From Arenicella xantha (GTDB lineage Bacteria > Pseudomonadota > Gammaproteobacteria > Arenicellales > Arenicellaceae): a stretch of DNA of 64,000 bases. Location: contig NZ_QNRT01000001.1 of assembly GCF_003315245.1 (NCBI RefSeq), forward strand, positions 6,963-70,962, in the 5' to 3' direction. Positions 27,607 to 37,471 of the stretch are shown piece by piece; the first letter of the stretch is position 1, and each line of letters begins with the position of its first letter. The notes below the pieces were generated by a model, which was given only the letters and a program-made list of their open reading frames with translations, did no database searches and was not told where the DNA came from. The translations under genes were made by a program, and so were the position numbers.

Positions 27607-28809
27607 ATGCAAAACCGACCACCATCCACCTCTATTCGTCAATTACTCGCACTGGCCTACATGGTAATTGCGATACCCGCTATCACGTTCGTATTATTTG
27701 CGGCACGCGCAATTGATTATCGAATCGAAGAAGCGCAAGCCAGCTTTGTCGACGGCGATCGCTTTACCGTTGCCATTACCCCAAGGAACACATGGTTTAT
27801 TGCGGTAGGCCAAACACTGCGCGAGATCAACGCGCCGTTTTCTTTATCACCAAAGGTGAACTTAGACAGCCATCAGAATATTAAAGTAGCGCTTAGCTTG
27901 TCCGATGTCCGCACCGCCGTGCTGTATATCTGGTGTCTTATCTTATTGGTCGGCGCCCTAGTCATCTGGTGGCTAAGCATCAAACTCAAACGCCCCCTCG
28001 ACGAATTGAACTCAGCGATCGATTCACTCGCCCGTGACGACCTCGACAAAGCAGTGCTTATAACCGGTGCCAGCAACTTTCAAACAATGGGCAGCAAGCT
28101 GGATAAGCTACGCTTACGTTTACGTCATAGTGATGCGCAAAAGACTCAGTTTTTGCGTCATATATCTCATGAAATCAAAACACCACTAACTTCCATTAAA
28201 GAGGGCTCAACGCTGCTGCAAGAAGACATGCTTGGCCCCATCAACGCTGAGCAGCGAGAAGTAGCTAATATTTTAGTCAGAAGCAGCCTCGAGCTACAAT
28301 CGGCGATCGAAAACCTACTCGACTACAGCGCGGCGATTGCCGCTAGCAACATACGGCGACGAGACTCCACCAACTTGGCCGAACTGACCCGCCGTGCAGT
28401 CGAAAAACATGCATTACAAATCAAACAAAAACAATTAGACGTAAACCTAGAATTACAAGCAATAACTCACGAGGTCGACCCGTCACAGATCTTGACGGTG
28501 TTCGAAAACTTGGTATCCAACGCCATAAAACACTCACCTTCGGGCGGCCAAATAGACATATCTTTGCACGCCCTACGACCGAGAAAAATCGAGTTCCTCA
28601 TTAAAGATCAAGGTCCCGGCATTAACCCTGCTCAGAAAGATGCAATTTTCCAAGCCTTCTTTGTTGGCGACCAAGCAACCAACACCACATTAAAAGGAAC
28701 CGGTTTGGGCTTATCAATTGCGAAACAATACGTAGAAGCGCATGAAGGCAGCATTCAGGCGTTGGAGACTCGAAACGGCGCCACATTTAGAGTAGTCTTA
28801 ACTCAATAA
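27607..28809 (+). CDS. Membrane sensor histidine kinase (GlrK-like layout)
   Basis: Two membrane segments (about 14-33 and 103-124) flank a periplasmic part of roughly 70 residues. A HAMP-like linker, a dimerisation helix with the phospho-acceptor in LRHISHEIKTPLTS (His near 188) and an ATPase domain follow, with N box NLVSNAIKHSPSGG, G1 DQGPGIN and G2 GTGLGLSIAKQ. All kinase motifs look intact. The response regulator starts 40 bp downstream. The layout resembles GlrK/QseE, but the usual small lipoprotein between the pair is missing. An in-frame TTG one codon earlier is not preferred. Confidence 0.9.
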   Translation: MQNRPPSTSIRQLLALAYMVIAIPAITFVLFAARAIDYRIEEAQASFVDGDRFTVAITPRNTWFIAVGQTLREINAPFSLSPKVNLDSHQNIKVALSLSDVRTAVLYIWCLILLVGALVIWWLSIKLKRPLDELNSAIDSLARDDLDKAVLITGASNFQTMGSKLDKLRLRLRHSDAQKTQFLRHISHEIKTPLTSIKEGSTLLQEDMLGPINAEQREVANILVRSSLELQSAIENLLDYSAAIAASNIRRRDSTNLAELTRRAVEKHALQIKQKQLDVNLELQAITHEVDPSQILTVFENLVSNAIKHSPSGGQIDISLHALRPRKIEFLIKDQGPGINPAQKDAIFQAFFVGDQATNTTLKGTGLGLSIAKQYVEAHEGSIQALETRNGATFRVVLTQ

Positions 28810-28849
28810 CCCTTGCTCTCACCTCCTTAAACTAGTTGAGGAGCACTAC

Positions 28850-30232
28850 ATGCCAATAGCTAAGAAACACCGCAATAACGAGCTCCAGCGCACCCATCAT
28901 GCCAAAGTGCTGCTGGTCGACGACAATGCTGACTTGTTGAAGCTGATTTCATTACGCTTGAAGCCGCTAAAGTTTGAGCTAAAAACAGCCACTTCAGCGG
29001 AAGAAGCCATCAGCATTTTAGCGCTTTGGCGGGCTGACTTAGTGGTGACTGATCTGCAAATGGGCGGTATCAGCGGCATGGAGTTATTCGAACACATCCA
29101 TTCCAGACACCCAGTATTGCCGGTCATCATTCTTACCGCTCACGGCACTATTCCGGATGCAGTCGCCGCCACCCAATCTGGGGTTGCCAGCTATTTAACC
29201 AAACCGTTCGACAGCGATACGCTGGTTCGCCAAATACAGTCATCCCTGCTCGCCAGCGGCTATGTAGCCGATACCGTAACCCGGTCAGAATGTAATTCAT
29301 GGCGGCAGCATATCGTGACAAAAAATCCAGCAATGGAAACACTTCTCAGTCATGTAGCCGAGTTAGCAAATTCTGACGATGTCGTCCTGTTCGAAGGCGA
29401 ACACGGAACCGGCAAAGAAGAATTGGCGCGAGCTTTACATGCCCGCAGTGACCGCGCGGATAAACCACTAATCTCCATTTCATTTGATTCCGCACCGGAA
29501 GAAGACCTCGAAGCCGAAATGTTTGGTCGAGTGGGCGGACAATCTGAGCAACAGCAAGAAAAGCTCGGGGCATTAATGCGCGCAGATGGTGGCGCGATCC
29601 TGATGACTGACTTCGTCGGAGTATCAGCGAAATTTTTAAAACGTCTACTGGTGGCGTGGCACGCCCAACAGGCCACTCCCGTTAACTCTGACCAGGCGTA
29701 TAAGTTTGACGTACGGGTACTGTGTACTACCACGCGCATTGGCAAGTTTGGTCAAAACCAAGAATCTCTATGGCAGATGGGACCCAAGCTTGAGTTCACG
29801 ACCTTGGCGGTGCCATCGCTGGACGAGCGGCGCGAAGACATTCCACTTATCGCGAGCCATTGCCTCAACAATTTAAAGGGGAAATCCGACTACCAATTCT
29901 CAAACAAAGCCATTCAATTGCTGCTCAATGCCGACTGGCCGGGCAACATTCGACAGCTCATTAACGTGGTGAAACAATGCGCCAACCTGAGTAACACCAA
30001 GATTATCTCAGACACGCTGGTAAAAACTCGAATTGATTACAACGAAGACTCTCTACCGCCACTGAGCAATGCTCATCGGGATTTTGAGCGCGAATACTTG
30101 GTTGAGGTGCTAAAGCGTACTAATGGCAATGTGACGCGCGCCGCAGATCTGGCGCAACGCAACCGCACTGAATTCCATCGACTACTTAATAAGCATAAGA
30201 TCGAAGCTAAATCGTTTAGACAAAATCCTTAG
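28850..30232 (+). CDS. NtrC-family response regulator lacking the GAFTGA motif
   Basis: The 460-residue protein has a receiver domain (17-130, phospho-Asp in VVTDLQMGG near 67), an AAA+ domain (about 155-390) and a Fis-type helix-turn-helix (about 415-455, NGNVTRAADLAQRNRTEF). The Walker A motif GEHGTGKEE near 182 is intact. In place of ELFGHEKGAFTGA it reads EMFGRVGGQSEQQQEKLGAL, so the loop that contacts sigma-54 is absent. Walker B is ILMTDF instead of LFLDE, losing the usual glutamate. The sensor-region DERREDIPLIA remains. It probably cannot remodel sigma-54 and may act on sigma-70 promoters or as a repressor; this is inference. Confidence 0.88.
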   Translation: MPIAKKHRNNELQRTHHAKVLLVDDNADLLKLISLRLKPLKFELKTATSAEEAISILALWRADLVVTDLQMGGISGMELFEHIHSRHPVLPVIILTAHGTIPDAVAATQSGVASYLTKPFDSDTLVRQIQSSLLASGYVADTVTRSECNSWRQHIVTKNPAMETLLSHVAELANSDDVVLFEGEHGTGKEELARALHARSDRADKPLISISFDSAPEEDLEAEMFGRVGGQSEQQQEKLGALMRADGGAILMTDFVGVSAKFLKRLLVAWHAQQATPVNSDQAYKFDVRVLCTTTRIGKFGQNQESLWQMGPKLEFTTLAVPSLDERREDIPLIASHCLNNLKGKSDYQFSNKAIQLLLNADWPGNIRQLINVVKQCANLSNTKIISDTLVKTRIDYNEDSLPPLSNAHRDFEREYLVEVLKRTNGNVTRAADLAQRNRTEFHRLLNKHKIEAKSFRQNP

Positions 30233-30256
30233 TTTGCTAAAAATACCGCAACAGGG

Positions 30257-30286
30257 TTAGCCTTTGCTGATTCGCTTATATATAAT
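30257..30286 (+). promoter_or_regulatory. Promoter of the glycine riboswitch-gcvTP transcript
   Basis: A perfect -10 box TATAAT (30281-30286) is 18 bp after TTAGCC (30257-30262). It lies about 20 bp before the first riboswitch helix, which is the right place for the gcv promoter. Confidence 0.5.
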
Positions 30287-30304
30287 CGCGACTCGACGAA
30301 ATCT

Positions 30305-30478
30305 TTGTGGAAGAGAGGTTGTTTCAGACAACCCGCCGAAGGCGCAACGTGCTCGTAACCGCTCAGGCAAACGGACCGCAAAGCTGAAACGTCGTCTCTG
30401 GAGAGCGCTTGGTGTGAACCAATAACCACACTCAAGACACCGAAGGGGTAATCTTTCAGGTAACCGGACAGAGGAGCG
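30305..30478 (+). ncRNA. Tandem glycine riboswitch upstream of gcvT
   Basis: Two glycine aptamers are visible in series. The first has GGAAGAGAGG, GCCGAAGGCGCAA and CGCTCAGGCAAACGGACC; the second has TCTCTGGAGAG, CACCGAAGGGGTAA and TTCAGGTAACCGGACAGAGG. These match the conserved core of the family. In known cases glycine binding turns on the glycine cleavage genes. There is no obvious T-rich terminator between aptamer 2 and gcvT, so control of translation start is more likely than termination. Confidence 0.92.
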
Positions 30479-30557
30479 AACGATCGTATCATTGAATGAT
30501 CTCAGCGATGAGATGCTGCAGTGGTGCGCCATTCAACGTTTCGCCGCCGGTGCCTCT

Positions 30558-31652
30558 ATGTCCGATCCCTCCAGTCTTTTAACAACTCCGCTATATGACC
30601 TACACACATCACTCAACGCCAAAATAGTCGATTTTGGTGGCTGGGCGCTACCAGTTAATTATGGTTCTCAGATAGATGAGCACCATGCCGTGCGCAACGC
30701 ATGTGGCATGTTTGATGTTTCACATATGACTGTCTCCGACATCAATGGCGCAGACACCATCCCGTTTCTCCGCCAGCTGTTAGCAAACGATATTGCCAAA
30801 GTCACCAACACGCCCGGCAAAGCACTTTACAGCTGCATGCTGAATGAACAAGGCGGTGTCATCGATGACCTAATCACGTACTACATGAGCGACACCCATT
30901 GCCGCTTAGTAACTAACGCCGCCACCAATGCAAAAGACATGGCATGGGTTGCCACACAGGCATCCGGCTTTGACATCACCTTTACCGAACAGCCAGAGCT
31001 GGCGCTAATAGCTGTTCAAGGCCCCGACGCATTAGCAAAATGTGCCGAAATACTGCCCGCCGAATTTGCTAATATCGTCGGAGAGCTATCGCGTTTTGAA
31101 GGCCGCTATTGGGGTACAGAATTCGTTGGCCGGACTGGATACACCGGTGAAGACGGTGTCGAATTCATTGTCTCAGCCGATCTAGCCAAGCAACTCTGGA
31201 GTGCTTTTATAGAAGCCGGAGTACAACCTTGCGGACTTGGCGCACGTGATACCCTGCGCCTTGAGTCAGGCATGGCATTACACGGCAACGATCTAGATGA
31301 AACGCATACACCGTTAGAGTCAGGTTTGGAATGGACTGTTAGCTTGAAGGAAGAACGCGACTTTGTTGGTAAACAAGCACTGATAGAGCCGTCTGAAAAA
31401 AACCTAGTAGGCTTAATTTTGACTGACCGTGGTGTATTGCGTGGCCACCAATCTGTGGTACTAGATGATCAAGTGATTGGCGAAGTGACCAGCGGAACCT
31501 ATTCCCCCACGCTTGAGCAATCTATTGCACTGGCACGCGTCGATAAAAAGCTCGAGATTGGCCAAACCGTGCAAATTGCCGTTAGACAAAAACATTTAAA
31601 TGCAGTGGTTGCGCGATTTCCGTTTGTCAAAAACGGCTCAGCAACCAACTAA
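30558..31652 (+). CDS. gcvT: Glycine cleavage system aminomethyltransferase (T protein)
   Basis: GcvT takes the aminomethyl group from lipoyl-GcvH, releases ammonia and makes methylene-THF. The ATG at 30558 gives 364 residues, the usual length, starting [16 protein letters not shown]. The conserved segments [18 protein letters not shown] and [13 protein letters not shown] are present. A longer frame from a TTG at 30492 begins only 14 bp past the riboswitch and is unlikely. It is directly followed by gcvP, with no gcvH between. Confidence 0.95.
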   Translation: MSDPSSLLTTPLYDLHTSLNAKIVDFGGWALPVNYGSQIDEHHAVRNACGMFDVSHMTVSDINGADTIPFLRQLLANDIAKVTNTPGKALYSCMLNEQGGVIDDLITYYMSDTHCRLVTNAATNAKDMAWVATQASGFDITFTEQPELALIAVQGPDALAKCAEILPAEFANIVGELSRFEGRYWGTEFVGRTGYTGEDGVEFIVSADLAKQLWSAFIEAGVQPCGLGARDTLRLESGMALHGNDLDETHTPLESGLEWTVSLKEERDFVGKQALIEPSEKNLVGLILTDRGVLRGHQSVVLDDQVIGEVTSGTYSPTLEQSIALARVDKKLEIGQTVQIAVRQKHLNAVVARFPFVKNGSATN

Positions 31653-31665
31653 TCGAGAATACCTC

Positions 31666-34503
31666 ATGTCAAAAGTAACTTTTCCTCAAGACCATTTTGC
31701 CAATCGACACATTGGGCTAAACGATTCAGATATCCAATCAATGCTCGACGTACTTGGTTATGAATCACTTGACCATTTAACTGATACAGTAATTCCCGCT
31801 AGCATTGCAGACGACGCAGCGCTGAACCTTAAACCCGCGCTAAGCGAAGAGCAGGCGTTAGCGGAACTTAAGCAACTCGCGGCACAGAACAAAGTGCTTA
31901 AATCACTGATTGGACAAGGCTATTACGGCACGCATACGCCTAAAGTCATTCAGCGCAATGTGTTAGAAAACCCAGCGTGGTACACGGCCTATACTCCGTA
32001 TCAGCCGGAGATTTCGCAGGGCCGCTTGGAGGTTCTATTCTACTTCCAGACCATGGTGACAGAATTAACCGGTATGGACATCGCTAACGCCTCCTTACTC
32101 GATGAATCAACCGCCGCCGGTGAAGCACTTACTTTGGCACATCGCGCGCTACGCGGTAAGCGCAACCGCTGCTTAGTCTCAAAAAACTGTCATCCACAAA
32201 CACTGGAAGTATTGAGAACTCGCGCTACCCCGCTCGGCATTGAATTAGTCGAATTCGACGAAACTAGCCCTGCGGAGTCTTGGGACGATACTTTCGGCGT
32301 CATCGTACAATACCCAGATACTTACGGAACCGTCACTGAGCTAACCGACTTGTGTAATACCGCGCACGAAAACGGCGCGCTGGTGATTATGGCTAGCGAC
32401 TTATTGGCGCTAACCTTATTGAAGTCGCCCGGAGAGCTAGGCGCAGACATTGTCATCGGGAACTCACAACGGTTCGGCGTGCCGCTTGGCTTTGGCGGCC
32501 CACACGCGGGATTTTTCGCCGTGCGCGATCAATTCAAACGCTCTATGCCTGGTCGCCTTGTTGGTCAATCGATAGACGTGCATGGCAACCCGGCTTACCG
32601 CTTAGCATTACAAACGCGCGAACAGCATATCCGACGAGAAAAGGCCACTTCTAATATCTGCACCGCACAAGCATTACTTGCCATTATGGCCACCTTATAC
32701 GCTTGCTACCACGGACCAACTCGCCTGCGCTCCACCGCCCAACGAGTAAACCAGTTAGCGAATACGCTGCGCGACGAATGCAAGGCATTCGGAATTCAGA
32801 CTAATGAAGTGGTATTCGACACCGTCACGCTGTACGACGTCAAAGCTGCCGACATCGTTAGTGCTGCTGTAAAACAGGGCATAAACCTTAATCAGCGCAG
32901 CGACAACACGGTATCTATTTCGCTGGATGAGACCTGCGAGGAGGCTGACGTGGTGTCGTTGCTTAACATTCTCGGATCCAGCAAGCAATCGTTGGACATG
33001 GCATCAACAGCGGAAGATCGCTGGTTGCGTAGCGACACATACATGACCCAAGACGTGTTTCACAAATATCACAGTGAGACCGAAATGATGCGCTATTTAC
33101 GACGTCTGTCAGACAAAGACATTGCACTAGACCGAGCCATGATCGCGCTCGGTTCATGCACCATGAAGCTCAATGCCGCATCGGAAATGACGCCGGTTAC
33201 TTGGCCTGAATTCTCAAATATTCACCCGTTCGCGCCGCACGACCAAACACTGGGCTATCAGAAAATGATTGCTCAACTCGAGGAAATGTTATGTGCTTGC
33301 ACCGGCTACGATGCCATGTCTCTACAACCCAATGCGGGTTCGCAAGGCGAGTATGCCGGCTTGTTGGCAATCAAAGCATTCCACGAGGCAAATGGTGACC
33401 AGCAACGCAACATATGTTTGATACCAAGCTCTGCGCACGGCACTAATCCGGCCAGTGCGCAAATGGCGAATATGCAAGTGGTAGTGGTTAAATGCGACGA
33501 ACGCGGCAATGTCGATCTAATAGATTTACAGGCAAAAATTGATGCTAATCCTGCACAAATAGCAGCGATTATGATCACCTACCCTTCTACTCACGGGGTA
33601 TTCGAAGAGGACGTAACCAAAGTATGCGAAGCAGTACACCAAGCTGGTGGGCAAGTATACATTGACGGTGCCAACCTAAACGCCTTGGTCGGTGTGGCAC
33701 AGCCTGGTAAGTTTGGTGGCGACGTCTCACATTTAAACCTACACAAAACATTTTGCATTCCACATGGCGGCGGCGGCCCAGGTGTTGGCCCGGTTGGCGT
33801 TCGCTCACACTTAGCGCCATTTTTACCAAAAGACGAGCATAATACTGAACGAACTGGCGCACTAATTAGTGGCGCACCGTTCGGTAGCGCCAGCATCTTA
33901 CCTATCTCGTGGATGTACATCAGAATGATGGGCGCACGCGGATTACGCAAGGCTACCCAATGCGCAATTTTAAGCGCTAACTACATGGCGCATGAGTTGA
34001 AGGCGAACTACCCAATTTTATTTACCGGTAATGCTGAGCTAGTCGCGCATGAATGCATTATCGATACTCGCCCAATGAAAGACCATGGTGTATCGGTTGA
34101 CGATATCGCCAAACGTTTGATCGACTACGGTTTTCACGCGCCAACCATGAGCTTTCCGGTTCCAGGCACGTTGATGATCGAGCCAACGGAAAGCGAATCA
34201 CGTGCGGAACTTGATCGTTTTTGTCGTGCAATGCAAGGAATCTTTAACGAATACACGGCAGTGAAAAACGGCGACGTTCCGATTGATAATTCGGTGTTGA
34301 GCAACGCTCCGCATACCATGGACTTTGTGTTGCAAGACAATCTAGATGTACCCTATTCGCGGCTTGCAGCTTGCCATCCAGATCCCGAATCAGATTACAG
34401 CGTTAAATACTGGCCACCGGTCGGTCGTATTGACAACGTTTATGGTGACAAGAACCTAATCTGCTCATGCCCGTCGATGAGTGAATACGAAGCGTCTGAA
34501 TAA
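31666..34503 (+). CDS. gcvP: Glycine dehydrogenase, decarboxylating (P protein, single chain)
   Basis: GcvP is the PLP enzyme that decarboxylates glycine and loads the aminomethyl group onto GcvH. The single-chain form of 945 residues contains both halves. The PLP lysine is in [17 protein letters not shown] near residue 690, and the substrate-site segments [12 protein letters not shown] and GSCTMKLNA are present. The ATG at 31666 is 13 bp after the gcvT stop; an upstream in-frame start lies inside gcvT and is rejected. GcvH and the L protein must be encoded elsewhere. Confidence 0.97.
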   Translation: MSKVTFPQDHFANRHIGLNDSDIQSMLDVLGYESLDHLTDTVIPASIADDAALNLKPALSEEQALAELKQLAAQNKVLKSLIGQGYYGTHTPKVIQRNVLENPAWYTAYTPYQPEISQGRLEVLFYFQTMVTELTGMDIANASLLDESTAAGEALTLAHRALRGKRNRCLVSKNCHPQTLEVLRTRATPLGIELVEFDETSPAESWDDTFGVIVQYPDTYGTVTELTDLCNTAHENGALVIMASDLLALTLLKSPGELGADIVIGNSQRFGVPLGFGGPHAGFFAVRDQFKRSMPGRLVGQSIDVHGNPAYRLALQTREQHIRREKATSNICTAQALLAIMATLYACYHGPTRLRSTAQRVNQLANTLRDECKAFGIQTNEVVFDTVTLYDVKAADIVSAAVKQGINLNQRSDNTVSISLDETCEEADVVSLLNILGSSKQSLDMASTAEDRWLRSDTYMTQDVFHKYHSETEMMRYLRRLSDKDIALDRAMIALGSCTMKLNAASEMTPVTWPEFSNIHPFAPHDQTLGYQKMIAQLEEMLCACTGYDAMSLQPNAGSQGEYAGLLAIKAFHEANGDQQRNICLIPSSAHGTNPASAQMANMQVVVVKCDERGNVDLIDLQAKIDANPAQIAAIMITYPSTHGVFEEDVTKVCEAVHQAGGQVYIDGANLNALVGVAQPGKFGGDVSHLNLHKTFCIPHGGGGPGVGPVGVRSHLAPFLPKDEHNTERTGALISGAPFGSASILPISWMYIRMMGARGLRKATQCAILSANYMAHELKANYPILFTGNAELVAHECIIDTRPMKDHGVSVDDIAKRLIDYGFHAPTMSFPVPGTLMIEPTESESRAELDRFCRAMQGIFNEYTAVKNGDVPIDNSVLSNAPHTMDFVLQDNLDVPYSRLAACHPDPESDYSVKYWPPVGRIDNVYGDKNLICSCPSMSEYEASE

Positions 34504-34537
34504 GCCGCTATTAATTATTATTAAACGCTAAGTTAAA

Positions 34538-35155
34538 TTAGAACCAACCACGTTTTTTGCTATCCAGCTCCGCTCGGCACTGACTGAGCTGGGTAGCAAA
34601 TTTTTTGGCTCGCGTGTCTACTCGTTTAGCGGTATTAAGTAGCCATTGCTTGCTCAGATGAGACCCTCTGGAATAACCACCCTGACCTTCGTGGTAATTG
34701 AGATAATGTCCGTAAGCATCCCATTTTGAAACGCCATTGCGTTGATAGGTCACATTCATATACCAAAGCACAAAATCCACCGCATCTGAAAAATCATCGC
34801 GGTCAGGCGATCGTGAACCGACTGCTATCTCATATTCACGCCAAGTACTTTTCAATGCCTGCGCATAGCCATAGGCATCGCTTGGGCGACCAGTTGGAAT
34901 AATGCCTAAGAAATACTGCATCTTAGGTTTAGCGTCTGCGGTAAAAGTAGACTCTTGATAAATGATTGCCATTGGCACATGAATCGGCCCGCCCCAGCGC
35001 TCCGTGCTTCGCTTAGCCGCTTGATACCAATGTGGCTTGTCATTAAAGATCGCGCAGACATCTTCTTTATTGCTCAGTGGCCTGCTCGCACAACCTATCA
35101 GCAAGCCGCAGATACTAGCGACTACCAGCAAACGCAAAATTCTTATCGAAAACAT
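34538..35155 (-). CDS. Lytic transglycosylase (SLT) domain lipoprotein
   Basis: A lipobox (LLIGC, Cys near 22) marks this 205-residue protein as membrane-anchored. The core (VPMAIIYQESTFTADAKP, then GYAQALKSTWREY) matches SLT-type peptidoglycan transglycosylases, with the catalytic Glu in YQESTF. Such enzymes cut the glycan strand to open space for machines such as pili or for wall turnover. Its start overlaps the end of the LytTR regulator by 13 bp, so it is third in the kinase-regulator operon. Confidence 0.85.
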   Translation of the reverse strand: MFSIRILRLLVVASICGLLIGCASRPLSNKEDVCAIFNDKPHWYQAAKRSTERWGGPIHVPMAIIYQESTFTADAKPKMQYFLGIIPTGRPSDAYGYAQALKSTWREYEIAVGSRSPDRDDFSDAVDFVLWYMNVTYQRNGVSKWDAYGHYLNYHEGQGGYSRGSHLSKQWLLNTAKRVDTRAKKFATQLSQCRAELDSKKRGWF

Positions 35156-35871
35156 TTTTTCACCTGTGCCAAATGACGACGACTGACCGGCAAACTTAGG
35201 TCGAGGGTTCGTAAAACTACTGTGTTTTGACCGTCGTGTAGTTTCTCCAAACGATGAGCTTCATTCATATTCATCAAAGCATTTCGATGTACTCTTATGA
35301 ACACCTCAGAATACTCCTGCTCGAGTTCCTTTAAGGTTTTCTGAACGAGAACTTCTTCCCCACTATCCAGAATGGCAAAAATATTTTTTTCAATCGCCTT
35401 AAAACATAACACCCTATTCGCAGGAACATTCTCTAAAGCGCCGTGAAGACATAGAGAAATGGATTTAGTAGCTACGTTTTTTTGCAATAAACTATTCAGC
35501 TGATATCGATTGAACTGAGCCGCTTTGGTCAGCGCAGCACGAATGTCGTCTAATTGTACAGGCTTCAATAAATACGCTATGGCGTTAGTTTGAAACGCCT
35601 TCAGAGCGAACTCGTTATAGGCAGTACAGAAGCACACTGCGGGCAAATCAATCTCTAACAAATCCATTTCTCGCACAGCTTGCAATCCATTTTTAACTGG
35701 CATATTGATATCAATAAAAAGTATGTCGATTGCGTGCTGGGAAACCATATCTACTGCCTCTTGGCCATTCACGCCTTCCGCTACAACATTGACATCGCAT
35801 TGTTGTAGCAGTCTCTTTAACCTCGCTCGAGCAAGCGGTTCGTCATCAACAACGGCGGCCCGTATCTGCAT
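35143..35871 (-). CDS. LytTR-family response regulator (AlgR-like)
   Basis: The 242 residues comprise a receiver domain (1-120, acidic pocket DDEPLARARLKRLL, phospho-Asp in LFIDINMPVKNG) and a C-terminal LytTR DNA-binding domain (about 140-240, VFIRVHRNALMNM and LPVSRRHLAQVKKCF). This is the AlgR/LytR layout. The kinase gene ends 13 bp upstream. In Pseudomonas, AlgR activates the minor-pilin operon, and here that operon lies just upstream, on the same strand. Confidence 0.9.
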   Translation of the reverse strand: MQIRAAVVDDEPLARARLKRLLQQCDVNVVAEGVNGQEAVDMVSQHAIDILFIDINMPVKNGLQAVREMDLLEIDLPAVCFCTAYNEFALKAFQTNAIAYLLKPVQLDDIRAALTKAAQFNRYQLNSLLQKNVATKSISLCLHGALENVPANRVLCFKAIEKNIFAILDSGEEVLVQKTLKELEQEYSEVFIRVHRNALMNMNEAHRLEKLHDGQNTVVLRTLDLSLPVSRRHLAQVKKCFR

Positions 35872-35884
35872 ATAAATGTGCCCT

Positions 35885-36904
35885 CTAACTCAAAGCTTGT
35901 TTCGGAAACCGGATAATGACAGAGTATTTTTGATCTTTATCGACAACTTTAACATGCTGTTGATCGTCATATAGAACGAATAGTCGCTCTCGTATATTGG
36001 CCAGGCCTATCCCATGCCCCTTGTGAAGCATAGTCGACTCTCCCTTACCATTTTCGATCATTAGCGACAAATGGCGAGCAGATTCCCGAATATCTACAGT
36101 AATATTAATGGTGCCATCGGACTCAACACCATGCAATATCGCGTTCTCGATCAACGGCTGAAGTATCAGCTTCGGTACTCCCCATGCACTTGGGTCGTTC
36201 ACTCCGCATTGCCAGGTAATGGTCAAACGATCCTCATATCGCCATCGCTCGAGCTCAGAATATCTTTGACAAAGATTAATCTCACTTTCTAATGTATGCC
36301 GTTTACGCTCATTCTCTAAACCTGCCCTAAACAGCATAGACAGTGAACCAATAGCCTTCTCAGCACTGTCCGGCTGGGTCGCTACTAGTTCAGAGATCGT
36401 TGTCAGGCTGTTAAATAGAAAATGTGGCTGAATTCTCATCTGCAAAGCTTGAATTCGCGCTTGCGCTTCAGCTTGACTGCGCTCATTTAAAGTATCAAGA
36501 AGCACGAAAAATCGAATTAACAACAAGCATACGATGGTAGATGCGAGCATCAGTCGCGCCACTCGCCAGAAGTCGATCTGAGTACTATAAGGGCCGCTAA
36601 GTGCGTACTGTGATGCTAACTCAACCACCAGCACGGACGCATTGCACACCGCTACAACAGTTAGAGCTCCAATCGCAAATTTCCGTTTAGCGATGACTTC
36701 ACGTAGCAAACACAAAAAGAAACAATCGCCAATTACTATCCATTGAGCGTACAGAGACCACGTAGCAAATTCTTGCCATTTGGGAGTCGTCGTCTGCGAT
36801 AGCCACACAACAGAAATGACCAATTGCGTCACTAAAACGACGATTAAGATACTGGTATTTCGGCAAAAATTAGGAAGCACGAGACGCCGAGAGAGGGTAG
36901 ACAC
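35885..36904 (-). CDS. LytS-type sensor histidine kinase (AlgZ/FimS-like)
   Basis: The N-terminal half has about four membrane segments (residues 17-140). The cytoplasmic half has the His_kinase motif RIQPHFLFNSLTTISEL (phospho-acceptor His near 160) and an ATPase domain with PKLILQPLIENAILHG and GIGLANIRERL. This is the LytS/AlgZ family. It has no extracellular sensor domain of any size, so the signal may come through the membrane part. It is first of three genes with the LytTR regulator and the transglycosylase. Confidence 0.88.
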   Translation of the reverse strand: MSTLSRRLVLPNFCRNTSILIVVLVTQLVISVVWLSQTTTPKWQEFATWSLYAQWIVIGDCFFLCLLREVIAKRKFAIGALTVVAVCNASVLVVELASQYALSGPYSTQIDFWRVARLMLASTIVCLLLIRFFVLLDTLNERSQAEAQARIQALQMRIQPHFLFNSLTTISELVATQPDSAEKAIGSLSMLFRAGLENERKRHTLESEINLCQRYSELERWRYEDRLTITWQCGVNDPSAWGVPKLILQPLIENAILHGVESDGTINITVDIRESARHLSLMIENGKGESTMLHKGHGIGLANIRERLFVLYDDQQHVKVVDKDQKYSVIIRFPKQALS

Positions 36905-37028
36905 AAGACTACCCAGAACTCAAGGCGTTATTCACCAACACCATAATCAGCACATACCTTAATATCTGAAAGTCACCTGCTGACAAACGCGTACCTTGTA
37001 GCACTGAAGATTAACTCAAAATGCCGAC

Positions 37029-37442
37029 CTAACGACGCCACTTACCGCCTTTAACTCCCTGAGAGTTCAACGTCAAAGCTACCTCACCATGCGACGCCTG
37101 AAACCCTCCAGCAACTGGCGTAGCCGTCAACAAAACACAGTCAGCTATTAACAACGTCGGACACGCTGCAGCAGCAACACTGTAATGGCCATTTTCAGTA
37201 ATCACCGGGCTAACAGCGTAGCCCAGTGTTGTAAGGTCAGTTACATAAGTTCGTTTACGGCTTTGATAGCGCTCTTGTTCAAACATAATTTCGGTAAGGC
37301 TCGCCTGAGCCTCTGATCGATTAGCTTTAACAACGTATCGAGAGTAAGTGGGAATAGCAATTGCAGACAGAATCCCAATCACCGCAACCACTATCAGCAA
37401 CTCAATCAAGGTAAAGCCAGTTGTTTGGCGATATCGAGTCAT
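37029..37442 (-). CDS. pilE: Type IV pilin PilE-like (minor pilin)
   Basis: A short leader ending in Gly precedes the pilin signature [20 protein letters not shown], with Glu at mature position 5. The 137-residue protein has two C-terminal cysteines ([11 protein letters not shown]) that can close the usual D-loop. The ATG at 37442 has GAGGAA eight bases upstream; a TTG at 37457 covers that ribosome binding site and is rejected. It is last in the minor-pilin operon, the position of pilE in Pseudomonas. Confidence 0.9.
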   Translation of the reverse strand: MTRYRQTTGFTLIELLIVVAVIGILSAIAIPTYSRYVVKANRSEAQASLTEIMFEQERYQSRKRTYVTDLTTLGYAVSPVITENGHYSVAAAACPTLLIADCVLLTATPVAGGFQASHGEVALTLNSQGVKGGKWRR

Positions 37443-37471
37443 ATTATTTTTCCTCAATTAGGTAATTGGAA

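Noticed and set aside
30492-30557. TTG start adding 22 residues to GcvT
   Set aside because: It begins 14 bp past the riboswitch, and the extension does not resemble GcvT N-termini. The ATG at 30558 gives the usual length.
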